Assembly (NCBI RefSeq): GCF_003121705.1
Contig: NZ_PYHR01000002.1
Location: forward strand, 1,302,001-1,366,000
Source of the DNA: Serinibacter arcticus
GTDB taxonomy: Bacteria; Actinomycetota; Actinomycetes; Actinomycetales; Beutenbergiaceae
Direction of reading: 5' to 3'
DNA: 64,000 bases
Of this stretch, positions 44,981 to 54,649 are shown piece by piece. Under the pieces are notes generated by a model that saw only the letters and a list, made by a program, of their open reading frames with translations, did no database searches and was not told the DNA's origin. Both the position numbers and the translations under genes were made by a program. Each line of letters starts with the position of its first letter. Position 1 is the first letter of the stretch.

Positions 44981-47971
44981 TCAGCCGGCGGCGCTGATCT
45001 CGTCCTGCGCGGCGATCGCGCGCTCGAGAGCGTCCGCCAGGTCGGCCTGCGCCTCGCCGTACGCGGCCCAGTCGCCGCTGACCTGCGCGGCGCGCGAGTC
45101 CGCGAGGGCGGTGCCTGCGTCGTCGAGCGCCGTGGTCAGACGCTCCTGGGGCGTGCCGGGCAGGACCGGGGCGGTCGTGCCGCCGTCGGTCGGCTGCTCC
45201 GTGGGCTCCTCGCCTGCGCCGTCGGTCGGGTCCTCACCCGGGTCGACCGGCTCGACCTCGACGTCGGGGTCGATGCCGGCGTCACCGGCGTCCGCCCCCG
45301 AGTCGCCGCCGAAGACCTGGTCCAGCGCCTCGTCGAGCGTGGTCGCGAACCCGATCTTGTCGCCGAAGGCCACGAGCACGTAGCGCAGCAGCGGGTACTG
45401 GGTGCCCGAGGACGCCTGGGCGTACACCGGCTGGACGTAGAGGAACCCACCGCCGACGGGCAGCGTCAGCAGGTTGCCCTGGACCGCCTGCGACCCCTGG
45501 GAGTCGAGGATGTTCAGGGTGTTGGCCGCGGCCTGGTCGGTGTCGAAGTTGTTCTGCACCTGACCGGGTCCGGGGATCGCCGAACCGGCTGACAGCTCGA
45601 GCAGCCGGATACGGCCGTAGCTCTCGGCCCGCTCGCCGTCGACGGTGCCGGCGTCGCCGTCCACCGCCGCGAAGCCACGCAGCACGTTGCGGTTCTCGGC
45701 CGCGAGGATGAACGAGGTCGTGAGCGAGAACGAGGACTCCTCCTGCTCCGGCATCCGGAGCGTGAGGTAGTACGGCGGCTGGGGCGCGGTGCCGTCGTCG
45801 GTCGGGTCCTCCGGCGTGCGCCAGAAGTCCGACCCGGCGAAGAACTGCCCCGCGTCGGTCACGTGGTAGGTGTTCAGCAGCGTGCGCTGGACCTTGAACA
45901 TGTCCTGCGGGTAGCGGACGTGGCTCATCAGCTCGCCGGACATCTCCGACATCGGCTGGATCAGGTCGGGGTAGACGTTCTTCCACGTCTGCAGGACCGG
46001 GTCGCTCTCGTCCCACGTGTACAGCGTGACGCTGCCGTCGTAGGCGTCAACGACGGCCTTGACCGAGTTGCGGATGTAGTTCACGGACGCGGGCTGCTGC
46101 GTCACCGTCAGCGGCTGGCCGTTGGCCCCCACCAGCGTCGAGTCGAGCGTGGCCTCCTCGAGCGCCTGACGGGCCGAGTAGGGGTAGGAGTTCGACGTCG
46201 TGTACGCGTCGACGATCCACTTGACCTCGCCCACGCCGTCGCCGTCGGTGTCGATGACGGCCGGGTAGGTGGAGGAGTCCACCGTGAGGAACGGCGCGAC
46301 CTTCTCCACGCGCACGCGCGGGTCGCGGTCGAACAGCACCTGCGACTCGTTCGTCACGCGGTCGGAGAACAGGATCTCCTGGCTGCCGAAGCGGATCGCG
46401 AACAGCGCGCGCAGGAACGGGTTGGAGACCTGCGGACCGCCGTCACCCGTGTAGGTCGACAGCACCTCGCCGTCGGTCTCGTCCGAGGGGTAGTCGACCT
46501 CCCACGGCGCGGTGCCCTCCGGCGCCCCGACGATCGAGTAGTCCGGGGACTGCTGGCCGAAGTAGATGCGCGGCTCGTAGTCGCCGAGCTCACCGGTGCT
46601 GGGGATGCCACCCTCGAAGAACTCGGGCTGTCCGCCCGGTCCGGGCGTGTTCCCGTAGGCGGCGACGACGCCGAACCCGTGCGTGTACACGGTGTGGTCG
46701 TTCGTCCAGTTCCGCTGGTTGGCGCCGAGCCCGTTGAGGTTCAGCTCGCGGACGGCGATGACCGTGTCGGCGTTCTGGCCGTCGAGGTCGTAGCGGTCCA
46801 CCGACAGGTCCTGCTCGAAGGAGTAGTACTGACGGATCTGCTGCAGCTGGCGGAACGTCTGCGAGATGATCGTCGGGTCCATCAGGCGGATGCTGGCCGT
46901 GGCCTCGGCGTCCTCGCGGAGCGCGCCGACCTCGGCCTCGGTGGTGGCCTGGTAGTCGATGCGCTCGATGTCCTCGAGTCCGTAGGCGGCCAGCGTCGCG
47001 TCGATGTTGCGCTGGATGTACGGCTCCTCCAGGTCCTGCTCGTTCGGTAGTACCTGGAAGCGCTGCACGAGCGCCGGGTAGATGGCGCCCACGACGATCC
47101 CGGCCACCAGCATCAGGGCGACGGCGACGGCGGGGAGCCGCCACGTGCCGCGCACGCTGGCCACCACGAAGAGGACGGCGACGACGATCGCGATGCCGGC
47201 CAGGATCTCGCGCCCGGGGAGGACGGCGGAGACGTCGGTGTACGCGGCGCCGTCGAAGCGTTCACCCTCCTGCGCGAGCAGCGAGTACCGGTCGAGCCAG
47301 TAGGACCCGGCGATCAGCAGCGTGAAGACCGCAGCCAGGACGCCGAGGTGGACGCGGGCGGCGGGGCTGACGTGCGGGCCCTGGCCGACCTGCAGGCCGC
47401 CGTACAGGTAGTGGGTCACGACGGCGGCGACCAGGCCGATGAACACGACCGCCATGAGGAAGGAGACCGCGAACCGGAGTGCCGGCAGCGTGAAGAGGAA
47501 GAACGACAGGTCCATCCCAAACTGGGGGTCGACCTCGTTGAACGTCTCGCCGTTCAACGCGACCAGGATCGTCTGCCACTGGCTGGACGCGGCGAGGCCG
47601 CCGAACAGCCCGAGGACGATCGGGGCGCCGATCAGCACGCCGCGACGCAGCGGCTCGACGGCCTCGCGGTAGCGGTCGAGGTTGCGCTGCTCCTGCGTCG
47701 CCGGGGCGTACACGGGACGGTGGCGGTAGGCGAGGTGGAGGTTGAGCCAGGTCGATCCGCCCAGCACGAGGGCACCGGTGGCGAAGAGCGCCGCCCGGGT
47801 CAGCCACTCGGTGCGGAGCACCTGGGTCACATCGAGCTGGCTGTACCAGAGCCACTCGGTGACGAGGCCCGCGGACGCGAAGAGCGCGACCAGGAGCACG
47901 GCCAGGATGAGGATCGTGGGCCCGAGGGCCGAACGGCGGCGGGCCGGCTTGGCCGGCGCAGCGGAGGTCAC
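44981..47971 (-). CDS. UPF0182 family membrane protein
   Basis: A 996-aa protein of the conserved actinobacterial/cyanobacterial UPF0182 family. Seven predicted membrane helices fill the first 320 residues (for example PTILILAVLLVALFASAGLV and IVLGLFGGLAASSQWQ). A large extracytoplasmic part follows (NIDATLAAYGLEDIERIDYQ ... HTVYTHGFGVVAAYGN). The last about 100 residues are an acidic, Pro/Thr-rich linker ending in a short helix. GTG 47971 is the start. No function is known. Its divergent neighbour PPA1309 travels with it in many actinobacterial genomes. Confidence 0.93.
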   Translation of the reverse strand: MTSAAPAKPARRRSALGPTILILAVLLVALFASAGLVTEWLWYSQLDVTQVLRTEWLTRAALFATGALVLGGSTWLNLHLAYRHRPVYAPATQEQRNLDRYREAVEPLRRGVLIGAPIVLGLFGGLAASSQWQTILVALNGETFNEVDPQFGMDLSFFLFTLPALRFAVSFLMAVVFIGLVAAVVTHYLYGGLQVGQGPHVSPAARVHLGVLAAVFTLLIAGSYWLDRYSLLAQEGERFDGAAYTDVSAVLPGREILAGIAIVVAVLFVVASVRGTWRLPAVAVALMLVAGIVVGAIYPALVQRFQVLPNEQDLEEPYIQRNIDATLAAYGLEDIERIDYQATTEAEVGALREDAEATASIRLMDPTIISQTFRQLQQIRQYYSFEQDLSVDRYDLDGQNADTVIAVRELNLNGLGANQRNWTNDHTVYTHGFGVVAAYGNTPGPGGQPEFFEGGIPSTGELGDYEPRIYFGQQSPDYSIVGAPEGTAPWEVDYPSDETDGEVLSTYTGDGGPQVSNPFLRALFAIRFGSQEILFSDRVTNESQVLFDRDPRVRVEKVAPFLTVDSSTYPAVIDTDGDGVGEVKWIVDAYTTSNSYPYSARQALEEATLDSTLVGANGQPLTVTQQPASVNYIRNSVKAVVDAYDGSVTLYTWDESDPVLQTWKNVYPDLIQPMSEMSGELMSHVRYPQDMFKVQRTLLNTYHVTDAGQFFAGSDFWRTPEDPTDDGTAPQPPYYLTLRMPEQEESSFSLTTSFILAAENRNVLRGFAAVDGDAGTVDGERAESYGRIRLLELSAGSAIPGPGQVQNNFDTDQAAANTLNILDSQGSQAVQGNLLTLPVGGGFLYVQPVYAQASSGTQYPLLRYVLVAFGDKIGFATTLDEALDQVFGGDSGADAGDAGIDPDVEVEPVDPGEDPTDGAGEEPTEQPTDGGTTAPVLPGTPQERLTTALDDAGTALADSRAAQVSGDWAAYGEAQADLADALERAIAAQDEISAAG

Positions 47972-48116
47972 GGGGTAGCACCTTCAGGTCGAGGGAAGGA
48001 CGTGCGGCGGGCAGACCACCACGAAGGGTCAACGCATTCCGCCGCCCTCAAGTTTCCCACAGGGGTTGCGAACGAGGGTCGAGCTGCCCCGAGCACCCGG
48101 ATGGCAGGATCGTGGC

Positions 48117-48698
48117 ATGACCGAGACCTCCCCCGAGACCTCTCCCGAGCCGGCCTCCCAGCCCTCCTCCGAGTTCACGGCGCCGCAGACCGCCGCCCTC
48201 GCCCGGTGCGTGCGCGAGACCGAGCTGCACGTCGCCACGGACGGCTGGGACGCCCCCGTGCGGGTGTTCGCGCTCGTCGGCACCGCCGCGGCCCTCGCCG
48301 CCGACCCCTCGCTCGCCGCCGTGCTGCCCGACACCGGCGGCGACCCGCACCACCTCACCGCCGTGGAGCAGGAGGGGCTGCCGGAGGCGGCCTCGCTCGA
48401 GGACCTGCTGGCCCAGCTGGCGTGGCCGGACGCGGTGGACGGCGCCGCCGTCGTCGTCGAGCGCCTCGTCGTGCCGCCGGCGGCGGAGAGCGAGCTGCCC
48501 GACGACGAGGAGGCGGCCGTCGCGGCGCTCGCCGCCCACCCGGACGCGCAGGACGTGCGCATCGCCGTCGGCGTGCTGCGCAGCGGCGAGTCCTGGTGCG
48601 CGCTGCGATCCCGCGCGCACGACACCGACGACCAGGTCGCCGGCGGCACGGACCTCGTCCCCGGGCTGGTGACGGCGCTGACCGCGACGCTCGCCTGA
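48117..48698 (+). CDS. PPA1309 family protein
   Basis: A 193-aa cytoplasmic protein of a family conserved in actinobacteria and usually beside the UPF0182 gene. Recognisable segments are TELHVATDGWDAPVRVFALV, HHLTAVEQEGLPEAASLEDL and DVRIAVGVLRSGESWCALR. The start is ATG 48117. An earlier in-frame ATG at 48066 would add a poorly conserved stretch. The role is unknown. It is divergent from UPF0182 with 145 bp between starts. Confidence 0.9.
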   Translation: MTETSPETSPEPASQPSSEFTAPQTAALARCVRETELHVATDGWDAPVRVFALVGTAAALAADPSLAAVLPDTGGDPHHLTAVEQEGLPEAASLEDLLAQLAWPDAVDGAAVVVERLVVPPAAESELPDDEEAAVAALAAHPDAQDVRIAVGVLRSGESWCALRSRAHDTDDQVAGGTDLVPGLVTALTATLA

Positions 48699-48734
48699 AG
48701 GGGCCCGGGGGGTCGGGCGCCCGACGGCGGAGGG

Positions 48735-49286
48735 TCAGCCCTCGCGCAGGTACAGGTCGCGCAGCAGCGCGATCTCCGCGCCGTGGTGGATGACCTCGCG
48801 GTGGATGTGCAGCACGAGCGCGGCCATCGGGTCCTGCTCGAACCCGCCCTCCCCGCACGGCGCCGCGAGCGCGGCACCGTCGAGGCCGCGGACGCCGTCG
48901 CACCAGGTCGCGTAGGCCTCGTCCAGCCGGCGCAGCGCCTCGTCGGCCGTGCCGGGGTCGTCGTCGTCCTCGTAGGAGGCCGGCGCGGCCCCGAAGTGGC
49001 TGGCGTTGCGCGCCCCGAGCACGCCGACGAGCAGGTGGCCGACGCGCCACGCGATGGTCGTCACCGGGGCCGGCTCGGGCTGCGGGAACGCGGAGTCGAT
49101 GAGCCACTCCCCCGAGCCGACGGCCATCGGAGCGTCCGACTCGCCGGCGCGGGCGATCGACCAGGAGTCCTCGACCGGACGCCAGAGGAACTCGGCGTCG
49201 GTGAGGCCCTCGAGGCGGGGGCGCAGCTGATTCTCCCAGTGCCACGTCAGCTGGCTGAGGAGCAGGGCGGTCCAGGGCAGGGACAT
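48735..49286 (-). CDS. DinB family protein (putative metal-dependent thiol transferase fold)
   Basis: A 183-aa helical-bundle protein of the DinB/DUF664 type, unrelated to DNA polymerase IV. The conserved His triad is in LTWHWENQLR, GHLLVGVLG and HIHREVIHHGAEIALLRD, which normally binds a divalent metal. Related enzymes use mycothiol or bacillithiol in detoxification, so a mycothiol-linked activity is plausible in this organism. ATG 49286 follows a GGAGA ribosome site. The stop of PPA1309 is 36 bp from its own stop. Confidence 0.86.
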   Translation of the reverse strand: MSLPWTALLLSQLTWHWENQLRPRLEGLTDAEFLWRPVEDSWSIARAGESDAPMAVGSGEWLIDSAFPQPEPAPVTTIAWRVGHLLVGVLGARNASHFGAAPASYEDDDDPGTADEALRRLDEAYATWCDGVRGLDGAALAAPCGEGGFEQDPMAALVLHIHREVIHHGAEIALLRDLYLREG

Positions 49287-49349
49287 CGGTGTCTCCTTCG
49301 CTGTGCTCGCCAGGGCGTCCCCGGACGATCGGATCAGCCGGTCAGCCGC

Positions 49350-50482
49350 TCAGCTGCACGTCGGCAGGTCGGCGGCCTCGTCGGTGCCGACAGCCTGCAC
49401 CGCGGTCCACGCCTCGTCCAGCGTCTCCACCCTGATGACCTGGAGACCGTCGGGCACGTTGCCCACGACGTCGGCACAGTTGGCCGCCGGGGCGAGGAAG
49501 TACTCGGCGCCGTCGCGCACCGAGCCGTTCATCTTCTGCACGATGCCGCCGATGGGACCGACGTTGCCGTCGAGGTCCATCGTCCCCGTGCCGGCGATGA
49601 CCTCGCCGCCGGTCTGGTCCCCCGGCGTGAGGCGGTCCATGATCCCGAGCGCGAACATCGTGCCGGCGCTGGAGCCGCCGATGTCGCTGATCTCGATGTG
49701 GATGTCGACGGGGAACGTGTGCGTCGGGTTGATGAGGACGCCGAGCGTGCTCCCGCCCTGCTCGTCGTCGCCCGTCGTGATGTCGAGGTCGACCTCCTCG
49801 CCGTCGCGGGTCACCGTGAGCACGAGCGGGCTGCCGGGGGCGTCGCGCGCAGCACCTCGGTCAGGCCGGAGAAGGCGGTGACCTCGAACCGCTCGCCGTC
49901 GATCGTCACGGCGTCGATGACGTCGTCCGTCTCGACGACACCGACAGAGGCCCCGTCCTCGACGACCCCGGCGATCGTGAGGACGGCGGGGACGTCGTAG
50001 CCGAGGGTCTCGAGGGCGGCGACCGTGGCCGACGTCTGCGAGGACGTCATCTGGGCCTGGGAGCGCTCGTCCGCCTCCTCGCGCGTCTCCCCATCCGGGA
50101 ACACGCTCTCGCGCGGCACGACCGAGACGGCCGGGTTGAACCAGCCGCGCAGCACGTTCCCGACGCCGACCGGGTACCCCGGGCCGCCGGCCACCGACAC
50201 CGTGGTCAGGCGCAGCTGTCCGTCGCTCGGGAAGGTCTCGGTGTCGTCGTCCACGACGATCAGCGGCGTGCCGTCCGACTCCCCCAGGGTGTCGACCGTC
50301 GGCCCGGGCATCCGGACCGCGTACGGCGCCGGCACCATCACGCAGATCAGGAGCAGGAGCGCGAGCACCAGACCGAGCACGAGCGCGGCGGCCGGCACGC
50401 GGTCCCACGCGGGGGTGGGGGTCGGCATCGGCGCGAAGGTGCGCGGCGCCGACGTGCGGGTCGGCGAGGACGGCGTGCTCAT
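49350..50482 (-). CDS. PDZ and Lon-like (S16) serine protease, membrane-anchored, one frameshift
   Basis: About 377 residues after repair. A single N-terminal helix (ALVLGLVLALLLLICVMVPAP) is followed by YVRMPG-like GPTVDTLG, a PDZ domain (VVEDGASVGVVETDDVIDAV) and the S16 protease domain. That domain has the Ser in DIGGSSAGTMFALGI and the Lys in GPIGGIVQKM. The frame breaks at the G run 49836-49840; one extra base gives TPPGSPLVLTVTRDGE. Such YlbL/SdrC-type proteins are surface-tethered serine proteases in most actinobacteria. They probably process envelope or secreted proteins. Confidence 0.85.
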
Positions 50483-50625
50483 CGCACCATTGTCCCCCGC
50501 GCGGGGCCCGTCACGCTCAGTCGCGATCCGCCGTCAGCGAAAGCCCGTCGGGCGTGTCCGGACCGCGGGATACGTTGGGTCCCCGGGCTGGCCCGCCCGA
50601 GGGGAACCGAGACGAAGGCGACCTG

Positions 50626-52116
50626 ATGAGCGACGACCTCAGCCCCGACGACGCCCGCCGCACCTGGCAGCAGCTGCTCCAGCAGATGCTCGGTGAGGAG
50701 GGTGCCCGCGAGGCGATGGAGGCGCTCGAGGCCGGCGGTTTCGACCCGGCCCAGATGGCGCAGGCCGCAGGGCTGCCCTCCGACGCCGCCGGGATGCAGG
50801 CGATGATGGCGCAGATGCAGAGCATGCTGGCGTCCACGGGGACCGAGGGAGTCAACTGGTCGCTCGCCCACGACATCGCCCGCCAGACCGCCCACCAGGG
50901 CGGCGACCCCAGCGTGACCGCGGCCGAGAGCGCCCGGACCGTGTCCGCCCTCAGCGTCGCCGACCTCTGGCTCGACGCCGCGACCGACCTCCCGCCCGCC
51001 GGCGGCACCCGGTCCGCGTGGAGCCGGGCGCAGTGGGTCGAGGCGACGCTCGAGACCTGGAAGCGCCTCACGGGTCCGGTCGGATCCTCCGTCTCCGACG
51101 CCCTGGCCACCGTGCTCGCGCAGAGCGAGGGCCTGACGGGCGGGATGCCCGAGCTCGGCGGGCTGGGTGGTCCGGGCGGTCTGGGCGGTCTGGGTGGCGC
51201 CGGCCTCGATCCCGCCGCCATGCTGCGCGGCCTCGGCGGTTCCGTGTTCGGCCTGCAGGTCGGCCAGGCCGCCGGCACGCTCGCCCGCGAGGTCTTCGGC
51301 TCCTCCGACACCGGACTGCCGCTGCTCGAGCGCCCTGGCACCGCCCTCGTCCCGCGCAACGTCGCCGACTTCGCCGAGGGCCTCGACGCCCCAACGGAGG
51401 AGGTCCTCGCGTTCCTCGCGGTGCGGGAGAGCGCGCACGCCCGCCTCTACGCCCACGTCCCGTGGCTGCGCGCCCACATCCTCGGACTCGTCGAGGAGTA
51501 CGCGCGCGGCATCAGGATCGACCTCGAGCGCCTGGAGGAGTCGGTGCGCACGATCGACCCGAGCGACCCCGAGGCCCTGCGCTCCGCGATCTCGGGCGGC
51601 GTGTTCGCTCCCGAGGTCTCGCCCGAGCAGGCCGGGGCGCTGGAACGCCTCGAGACCGCGCTCGCGCTCGTCGAGGGCTGGGTGGAGGACGTCACGGCCC
51701 GGACCGTCGCCCCGCACCTGCCGCACGGGGTGCCGCTGCGCGAGATGATGCGCCGGCGTCGCGCCGCCGGCGGCCCCTCCGAGCACGTCTTCTCCACGCT
51801 CGTCGGTCTGCAGCTGCGACCGCGCCGCCTGCGCGAGGCCGCCACCCTGTTCGCCACGCTGGTGGCCGAGGGCGGACCCGAGGCCCGCGACGCCGTGTGG
51901 GCGCACCCCGACCTGCTGCCGGACGCGGCCGACCTGGACGCCCCGACCACCTTCACCGCCCGCCGCGAGGAGCAGGGCCGCGAGGACGCCGACTTCGACG
52001 CCGCGCTCGCGGACCTGCTCGACGGCGGGACCGGGGCGCCCCCGTCGGCGGCCGACGACGCCGGCTCGGGTCAGAACAAGGACGACGAGGGCGACGGCGG
52101 TCCGGCCGCGCCGTGA
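50626..52116 (+). CDS. Zinc-dependent metalloprotease-like protein (DUF2342)
   Basis: A 496-aa predicted hydrolase of the actinobacterial DUF2342 family (often annotated as zinc-dependent metalloprotease or F420-biosynthesis-associated). The characteristic segment FLAVRESAHARLYAHVPWLR carries the HExxH-like position, with RESAH here as in many members. A glycine-rich loop precedes GSVFGLQVGQAAGTLAREVF. ATG 50626 follows a GACGAAGG stretch. The 3' end overlaps the convergent metal-dependent hydrolase gene by 46 bp. Confidence 0.88.
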   Translation: MSDDLSPDDARRTWQQLLQQMLGEEGAREAMEALEAGGFDPAQMAQAAGLPSDAAGMQAMMAQMQSMLASTGTEGVNWSLAHDIARQTAHQGGDPSVTAAESARTVSALSVADLWLDAATDLPPAGGTRSAWSRAQWVEATLETWKRLTGPVGSSVSDALATVLAQSEGLTGGMPELGGLGGPGGLGGLGGAGLDPAAMLRGLGGSVFGLQVGQAAGTLAREVFGSSDTGLPLLERPGTALVPRNVADFAEGLDAPTEEVLAFLAVRESAHARLYAHVPWLRAHILGLVEEYARGIRIDLERLEESVRTIDPSDPEALRSAISGGVFAPEVSPEQAGALERLETALALVEGWVEDVTARTVAPHLPHGVPLREMMRRRRAAGGPSEHVFSTLVGLQLRPRRLREAATLFATLVAEGGPEARDAVWAHPDLLPDAADLDAPTTFTARREEQGREDADFDAALADLLDGGTGAPPSAADDAGSGQNKDDEGDGGPAAP

Positions 52117-52784
52117 TCCGCCGAGGCTGCTCGGGCGGGTGGGGCTGCGGGGGCGGGTGAGGCTGCGGGGGCGCGTGAGCCGCCGGGCTCCGGCTCGAGG
52201 TCGTCCTCGGCGCCGCCGTCGTCGTCCGGCACGCCGTCCCCCGCCACACCGTGGCCCTGCGCCCACGTGACGCCGGCCAGGAACGCCTCGGACTCGGTCT
52301 GCCGCGGGTAGCGCCAGGCGAGCTCGCGGAACCGCGGACCGTGGTTGGCCTCGACGAGGTGGGCGAGCTCGTGCACCAGCACGCCGTCGAGCACCCACTC
52401 GGGCATCCCCTGCAGCACGTGGGAGAGCCGGATCTCGCCGGTCGACCGCGTCGCCGAGCCCCAGCGGCGACGCATGTTGGTGACCCAGGCGACCGAGGTC
52501 GGCCGCGCCCTGCCCTCGAGGTAGCGCTCGGACAGCGCCGCCGCCCGCGCCGCCAGCGCCGCGTCGGACGGCCGACGCCGTCGCTCCGTGGCCGCCAGTC
52601 TGGCGAGCATCTTCTCCACCCACTCGGCCTCCTGCGCCGGGCTGAAGCGCGCGGGGATGGCGACGACGATGCGCCCGTTCTCGCGGAAGGCCGTCACGGT
52701 GCGCGTGCGCCGGCGGCTGCGCCTGACCTCGATCTCGGGCGCGCCGGGTCCCGGCGGAGTCGTCGCGGCGGTGGTGCTGGTCAC
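52071..52784 (-). CDS. M48/WLM-type metal-dependent hydrolase (YgjP-like, DUF45)
   Basis: A 237-aa protein whose zinc site is VHELAHLVEANHGPRFREL, that is HExxH plus a downstream His. The first half contains RTRTVTAFRENGRIVVAIPA and NMRRRWGSATRSTGEIRLS, typical of YgjP. The last 60 residues are an acidic, alanine/proline-rich tail. GTG 52784 is the start. Members are predicted cytoplasmic peptidases of unknown target and in actinobacteria sit near the UvrD2-whiB7 group. Confidence 0.88.
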   Translation of the reverse strand: MTSTTAATTPPGPGAPEIEVRRSRRRTRTVTAFRENGRIVVAIPARFSPAQEAEWVEKMLARLAATERRRRPSDAALAARAAALSERYLEGRARPTSVAWVTNMRRRWGSATRSTGEIRLSHVLQGMPEWVLDGVLVHELAHLVEANHGPRFRELAWRYPRQTESEAFLAGVTWAQGHGVAGDGVPDDDGGAEDDLEPEPGGSRAPAASPAPAAPPARAASADHGAAGPPSPSSSLF

Positions 52785-52950
52785 GCCTCCAGGGTAGGTC
52801 GCGCTCCCGACACCACCGGCCCGGTCGCCGCCCGGCTGTGGACGAGGGCGCCCGTCCACAGTCCCCACGCATCGGTGGCGCCCGCCGTCGTCCACAGGCC
52901 GGGCGCGACGGACCGCTCCCGTGCCACCCTCACCGCAGGAGGTGGGGGCG

Positions 52951-53958
52951 ATGCAGCTGGTGGACGGACTGGTGACCCTGTGGCGGTGCGACGGCGAGAG
53001 CCAGCTCGGGGCGGACCCACGGTTCGCCGTCGTGCTCGACGGCCTGAGCGGGCCGCAGCAGCGGGCGCTCGACGAGCTGGCGCGGCGCCGGGTGACCGGG
53101 GTGACCGACCTGGCCAGGGGTGCGCGCTGCACGCTGCGCGAGGCCCGACACCTCCTGGACCGCCTCGGCACCGCCGGGCTGCTGGTGGACCCGCCGCGCT
53201 CGCTCGCCGCGGGGTCCATCGCCCCGGCAGCGGTGCTCGACCGGCTGGGCGGGACGACCGCGGAGGCGAGCCGACGGCGGGCGCGGGCCTCCGCCGTCGT
53301 GGTCGGCGGTCCGTCGCTCGGGCTGCTGCTCGCGCGGCTGCTGACGCAGGCCGGGCTGGGCGGGGTCGCCGTCGTCGATCCGGCCCCGGTCTCGCCGGCG
53401 GACGTCTCCGTCCTGGGGTACCACCCCGGCGACGTGGGGCGGCCGCGGGAGCTGGCGGCGCTGGCCCATCTGCGCCACGCGCGTGCCGACGTCCGCACGC
53501 GGGCGCCGGACCGGCCGGACGTCGTGGTGCTGGTGGAGTCGCGGGTGGCGGTGCCGTTCCGCTCGTCAGGACTGATGGGAGAGGACGTCCCGCACGTCTC
53601 GGTGGTGCTGCGCGAGCTCGACGTCGTCGTCGGGCCCGCCGTGCGTCCCGGACTCGACCCCTGCCTGCGCTGCCTCGACCTGCACCGTCAGGACGCAGAC
53701 GCCTGCTGGCCGGCGATCGCCACGCAGCTGGCGGTCGCGCCGGTGCCGCATCACGACGACGCGACGCTCGCGACGGCGGCGGGGACGGCGTGCGCGAGGG
53801 TCACCGCGGTGCTCGACGGCGTCGCGACGGACGGGTACGCGCGGTCGTCGTGGGGCCGCACGAGCGAGGTCGGTCCGGCAGGTGTCGCCGAACGGCGCTG
53901 GGCGCCGCACCCGGCGTGCGGGTGCGGCGCCCAGGAGGAGGACGCTCCGATCGGTTGA
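52951..53958 (+). CDS. ThiF-like (E1-type) protein
   Basis: A 335-aa protein with a short winged-helix-like N-terminus and a Rossmann core (AVVVGGPSLGLLLARLLTQA, VAVVDPAPV). It has the CLRCLDLHRQDADACW segment seen in actinobacterial ThiF-like proteins. A C-terminal CGCG pair may bind zinc with the CLRC pair. The Gly-rich loop is GGPSLG instead of the classic GxGxxG, so ATP-dependent adenylation is not certain. ATG 52951 is set by an AGGAGG ribosome site at 52937-52942. It is convergent with whiB7 in an arrangement common to actinobacteria. Confidence 0.83.
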   Translation: MQLVDGLVTLWRCDGESQLGADPRFAVVLDGLSGPQQRALDELARRRVTGVTDLARGARCTLREARHLLDRLGTAGLLVDPPRSLAAGSIAPAAVLDRLGGTTAEASRRRARASAVVVGGPSLGLLLARLLTQAGLGGVAVVDPAPVSPADVSVLGYHPGDVGRPRELAALAHLRHARADVRTRAPDRPDVVVLVESRVAVPFRSSGLMGEDVPHVSVVLRELDVVVGPAVRPGLDPCLRCLDLHRQDADACWPAIATQLAVAPVPHHDDATLATAAGTACARVTAVLDGVATDGYARSSWGRTSEVGPAGVAERRWAPHPACGCGAQEEDAPIG

Positions 53959-53968
53959 GGACCGGGCG

Positions 53969-53991
53969 AGGTCGCGGTCATGCCGCGACCT
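53969..53991. terminator. Hairpin overlapping the whiB7 stop, shared by convergent genes
   Basis: A 9-bp stem (53969-53977 with 53983-53991, AGGTCGCGG and complement) and a 5-base loop containing the whiB7 stop. It sits between the two convergent coding ends. Confidence 0.6.
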
Positions 53992-54364
53992 TCCGCGGCC
54001 GGCCGCGACCGCGCTTGCGGGCGACGACCGTGCCGTCGATGAAGACCTCTCCACCCCAGACGCCCCAGGGCTCGCGCCGGGTGAGGGCGCCCTCGAGACA
54101 GGCGGCGCGCAGCGGGCAGGCGGCGCACATGGCCTTGGCACGCTCCACGTCGTCACCGCCCTCCGCGAACCAGAGGTCCAGGGTGTCCCCCACCTGGCAG
54201 GGCAGGGTGACGTCGACGGTGGGCAGATCGGTGACGGGCTGAGCGGGTGAGAGCTGAGCCGGGGAGAACTCGGACGGCGGGAAGAGCATCGGGTCCGACG
54301 CGAGATCGGACGGGTCGGATGAGGGACGGTTGCCGACGGCGACGTCGGACAGCACGAGAGACAT
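53978..54364 (-). CDS. whiB7: WhiB7-type iron-sulfur transcription factor
   Basis: A 128-aa [4Fe-4S] regulator that binds the primary sigma factor and switches on intrinsic antibiotic-resistance genes. The four Cys ligands are in LPCQVGDTL and the CAACPLRAAC cluster. The family motif EPWGVWGGE follows, and the basic C-terminus KRGRGRPRK is the AT-hook that distinguishes WhiB7 from other Wbl proteins. The start is ATG 54364 behind a 111-bp gap after a leader ORF. Expression is probably controlled by ribosome-mediated attenuation and self-activation. Confidence 0.94.
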   Translation of the reverse strand: MSLVLSDVAVGNRPSSDPSDLASDPMLFPPSEFSPAQLSPAQPVTDLPTVDVTLPCQVGDTLDLWFAEGGDDVERAKAMCAACPLRAACLEGALTRREPWGVWGGEVFIDGTVVARKRGRGRPRKVAA

Positions 54365-54475
54365 GGTGGGAAACCCCGAGGGATGCGTGTTCAGCAGTGA
54401 CAGGGCCGTGAAGGCCGAGGAGCCGAGGCTCGAGAGCGCCCGATCAGATCGAGCGAGTTGCGCTGCGGCCGCCGG

Positions 54476-54571
54476 TCAGGCGGTGCGGTCCGGGCCGCCG
54501 AGGACGGGTGTCTTTCGGAACCGGTAGACCACGGCCTGCTCGACGAACGAGCGACGGGCGAAGTTATTCAT
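54476..54571 (-). CDS. Leader peptide of whiB7 (upstream ORF)
   Basis: A 31-codon open frame, MNNFARRSFVEQAVVYRFRK at the start and TPVLGGPDRTA at the end, with a strong AAGGAGG ribosome site. It lies in the 5' leader of whiB7. In mycobacteria and Streptomyces a leader ORF of this kind senses slowed translation and relieves termination before whiB7/wblC. Here the strong ribosome site, size and position support the same role. Its stop is followed by GC-rich inverted sequences (CCGCC-TGACC-GGCGG), but I cannot assign the terminator and antiterminator with confidence. Confidence 0.75.
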   Translation of the reverse strand: MNNFARRSFVEQAVVYRFRKTPVLGGPDRTA

Positions 54572-54649
54572 CACGGTTGAGACACCTCCTTCTCTCGGGC
54601 GGCCCCTGTGCTGGCTAGGCAGGGCAACGGTTGAACACGAACGTGGACG

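Noticed and set aside
48735-49286. A second DNA-damage-inducible polymerase called DinB
   Set aside because: This is the unrelated DinB/DUF664 four-helix metal-binding fold, not DNA polymerase IV.
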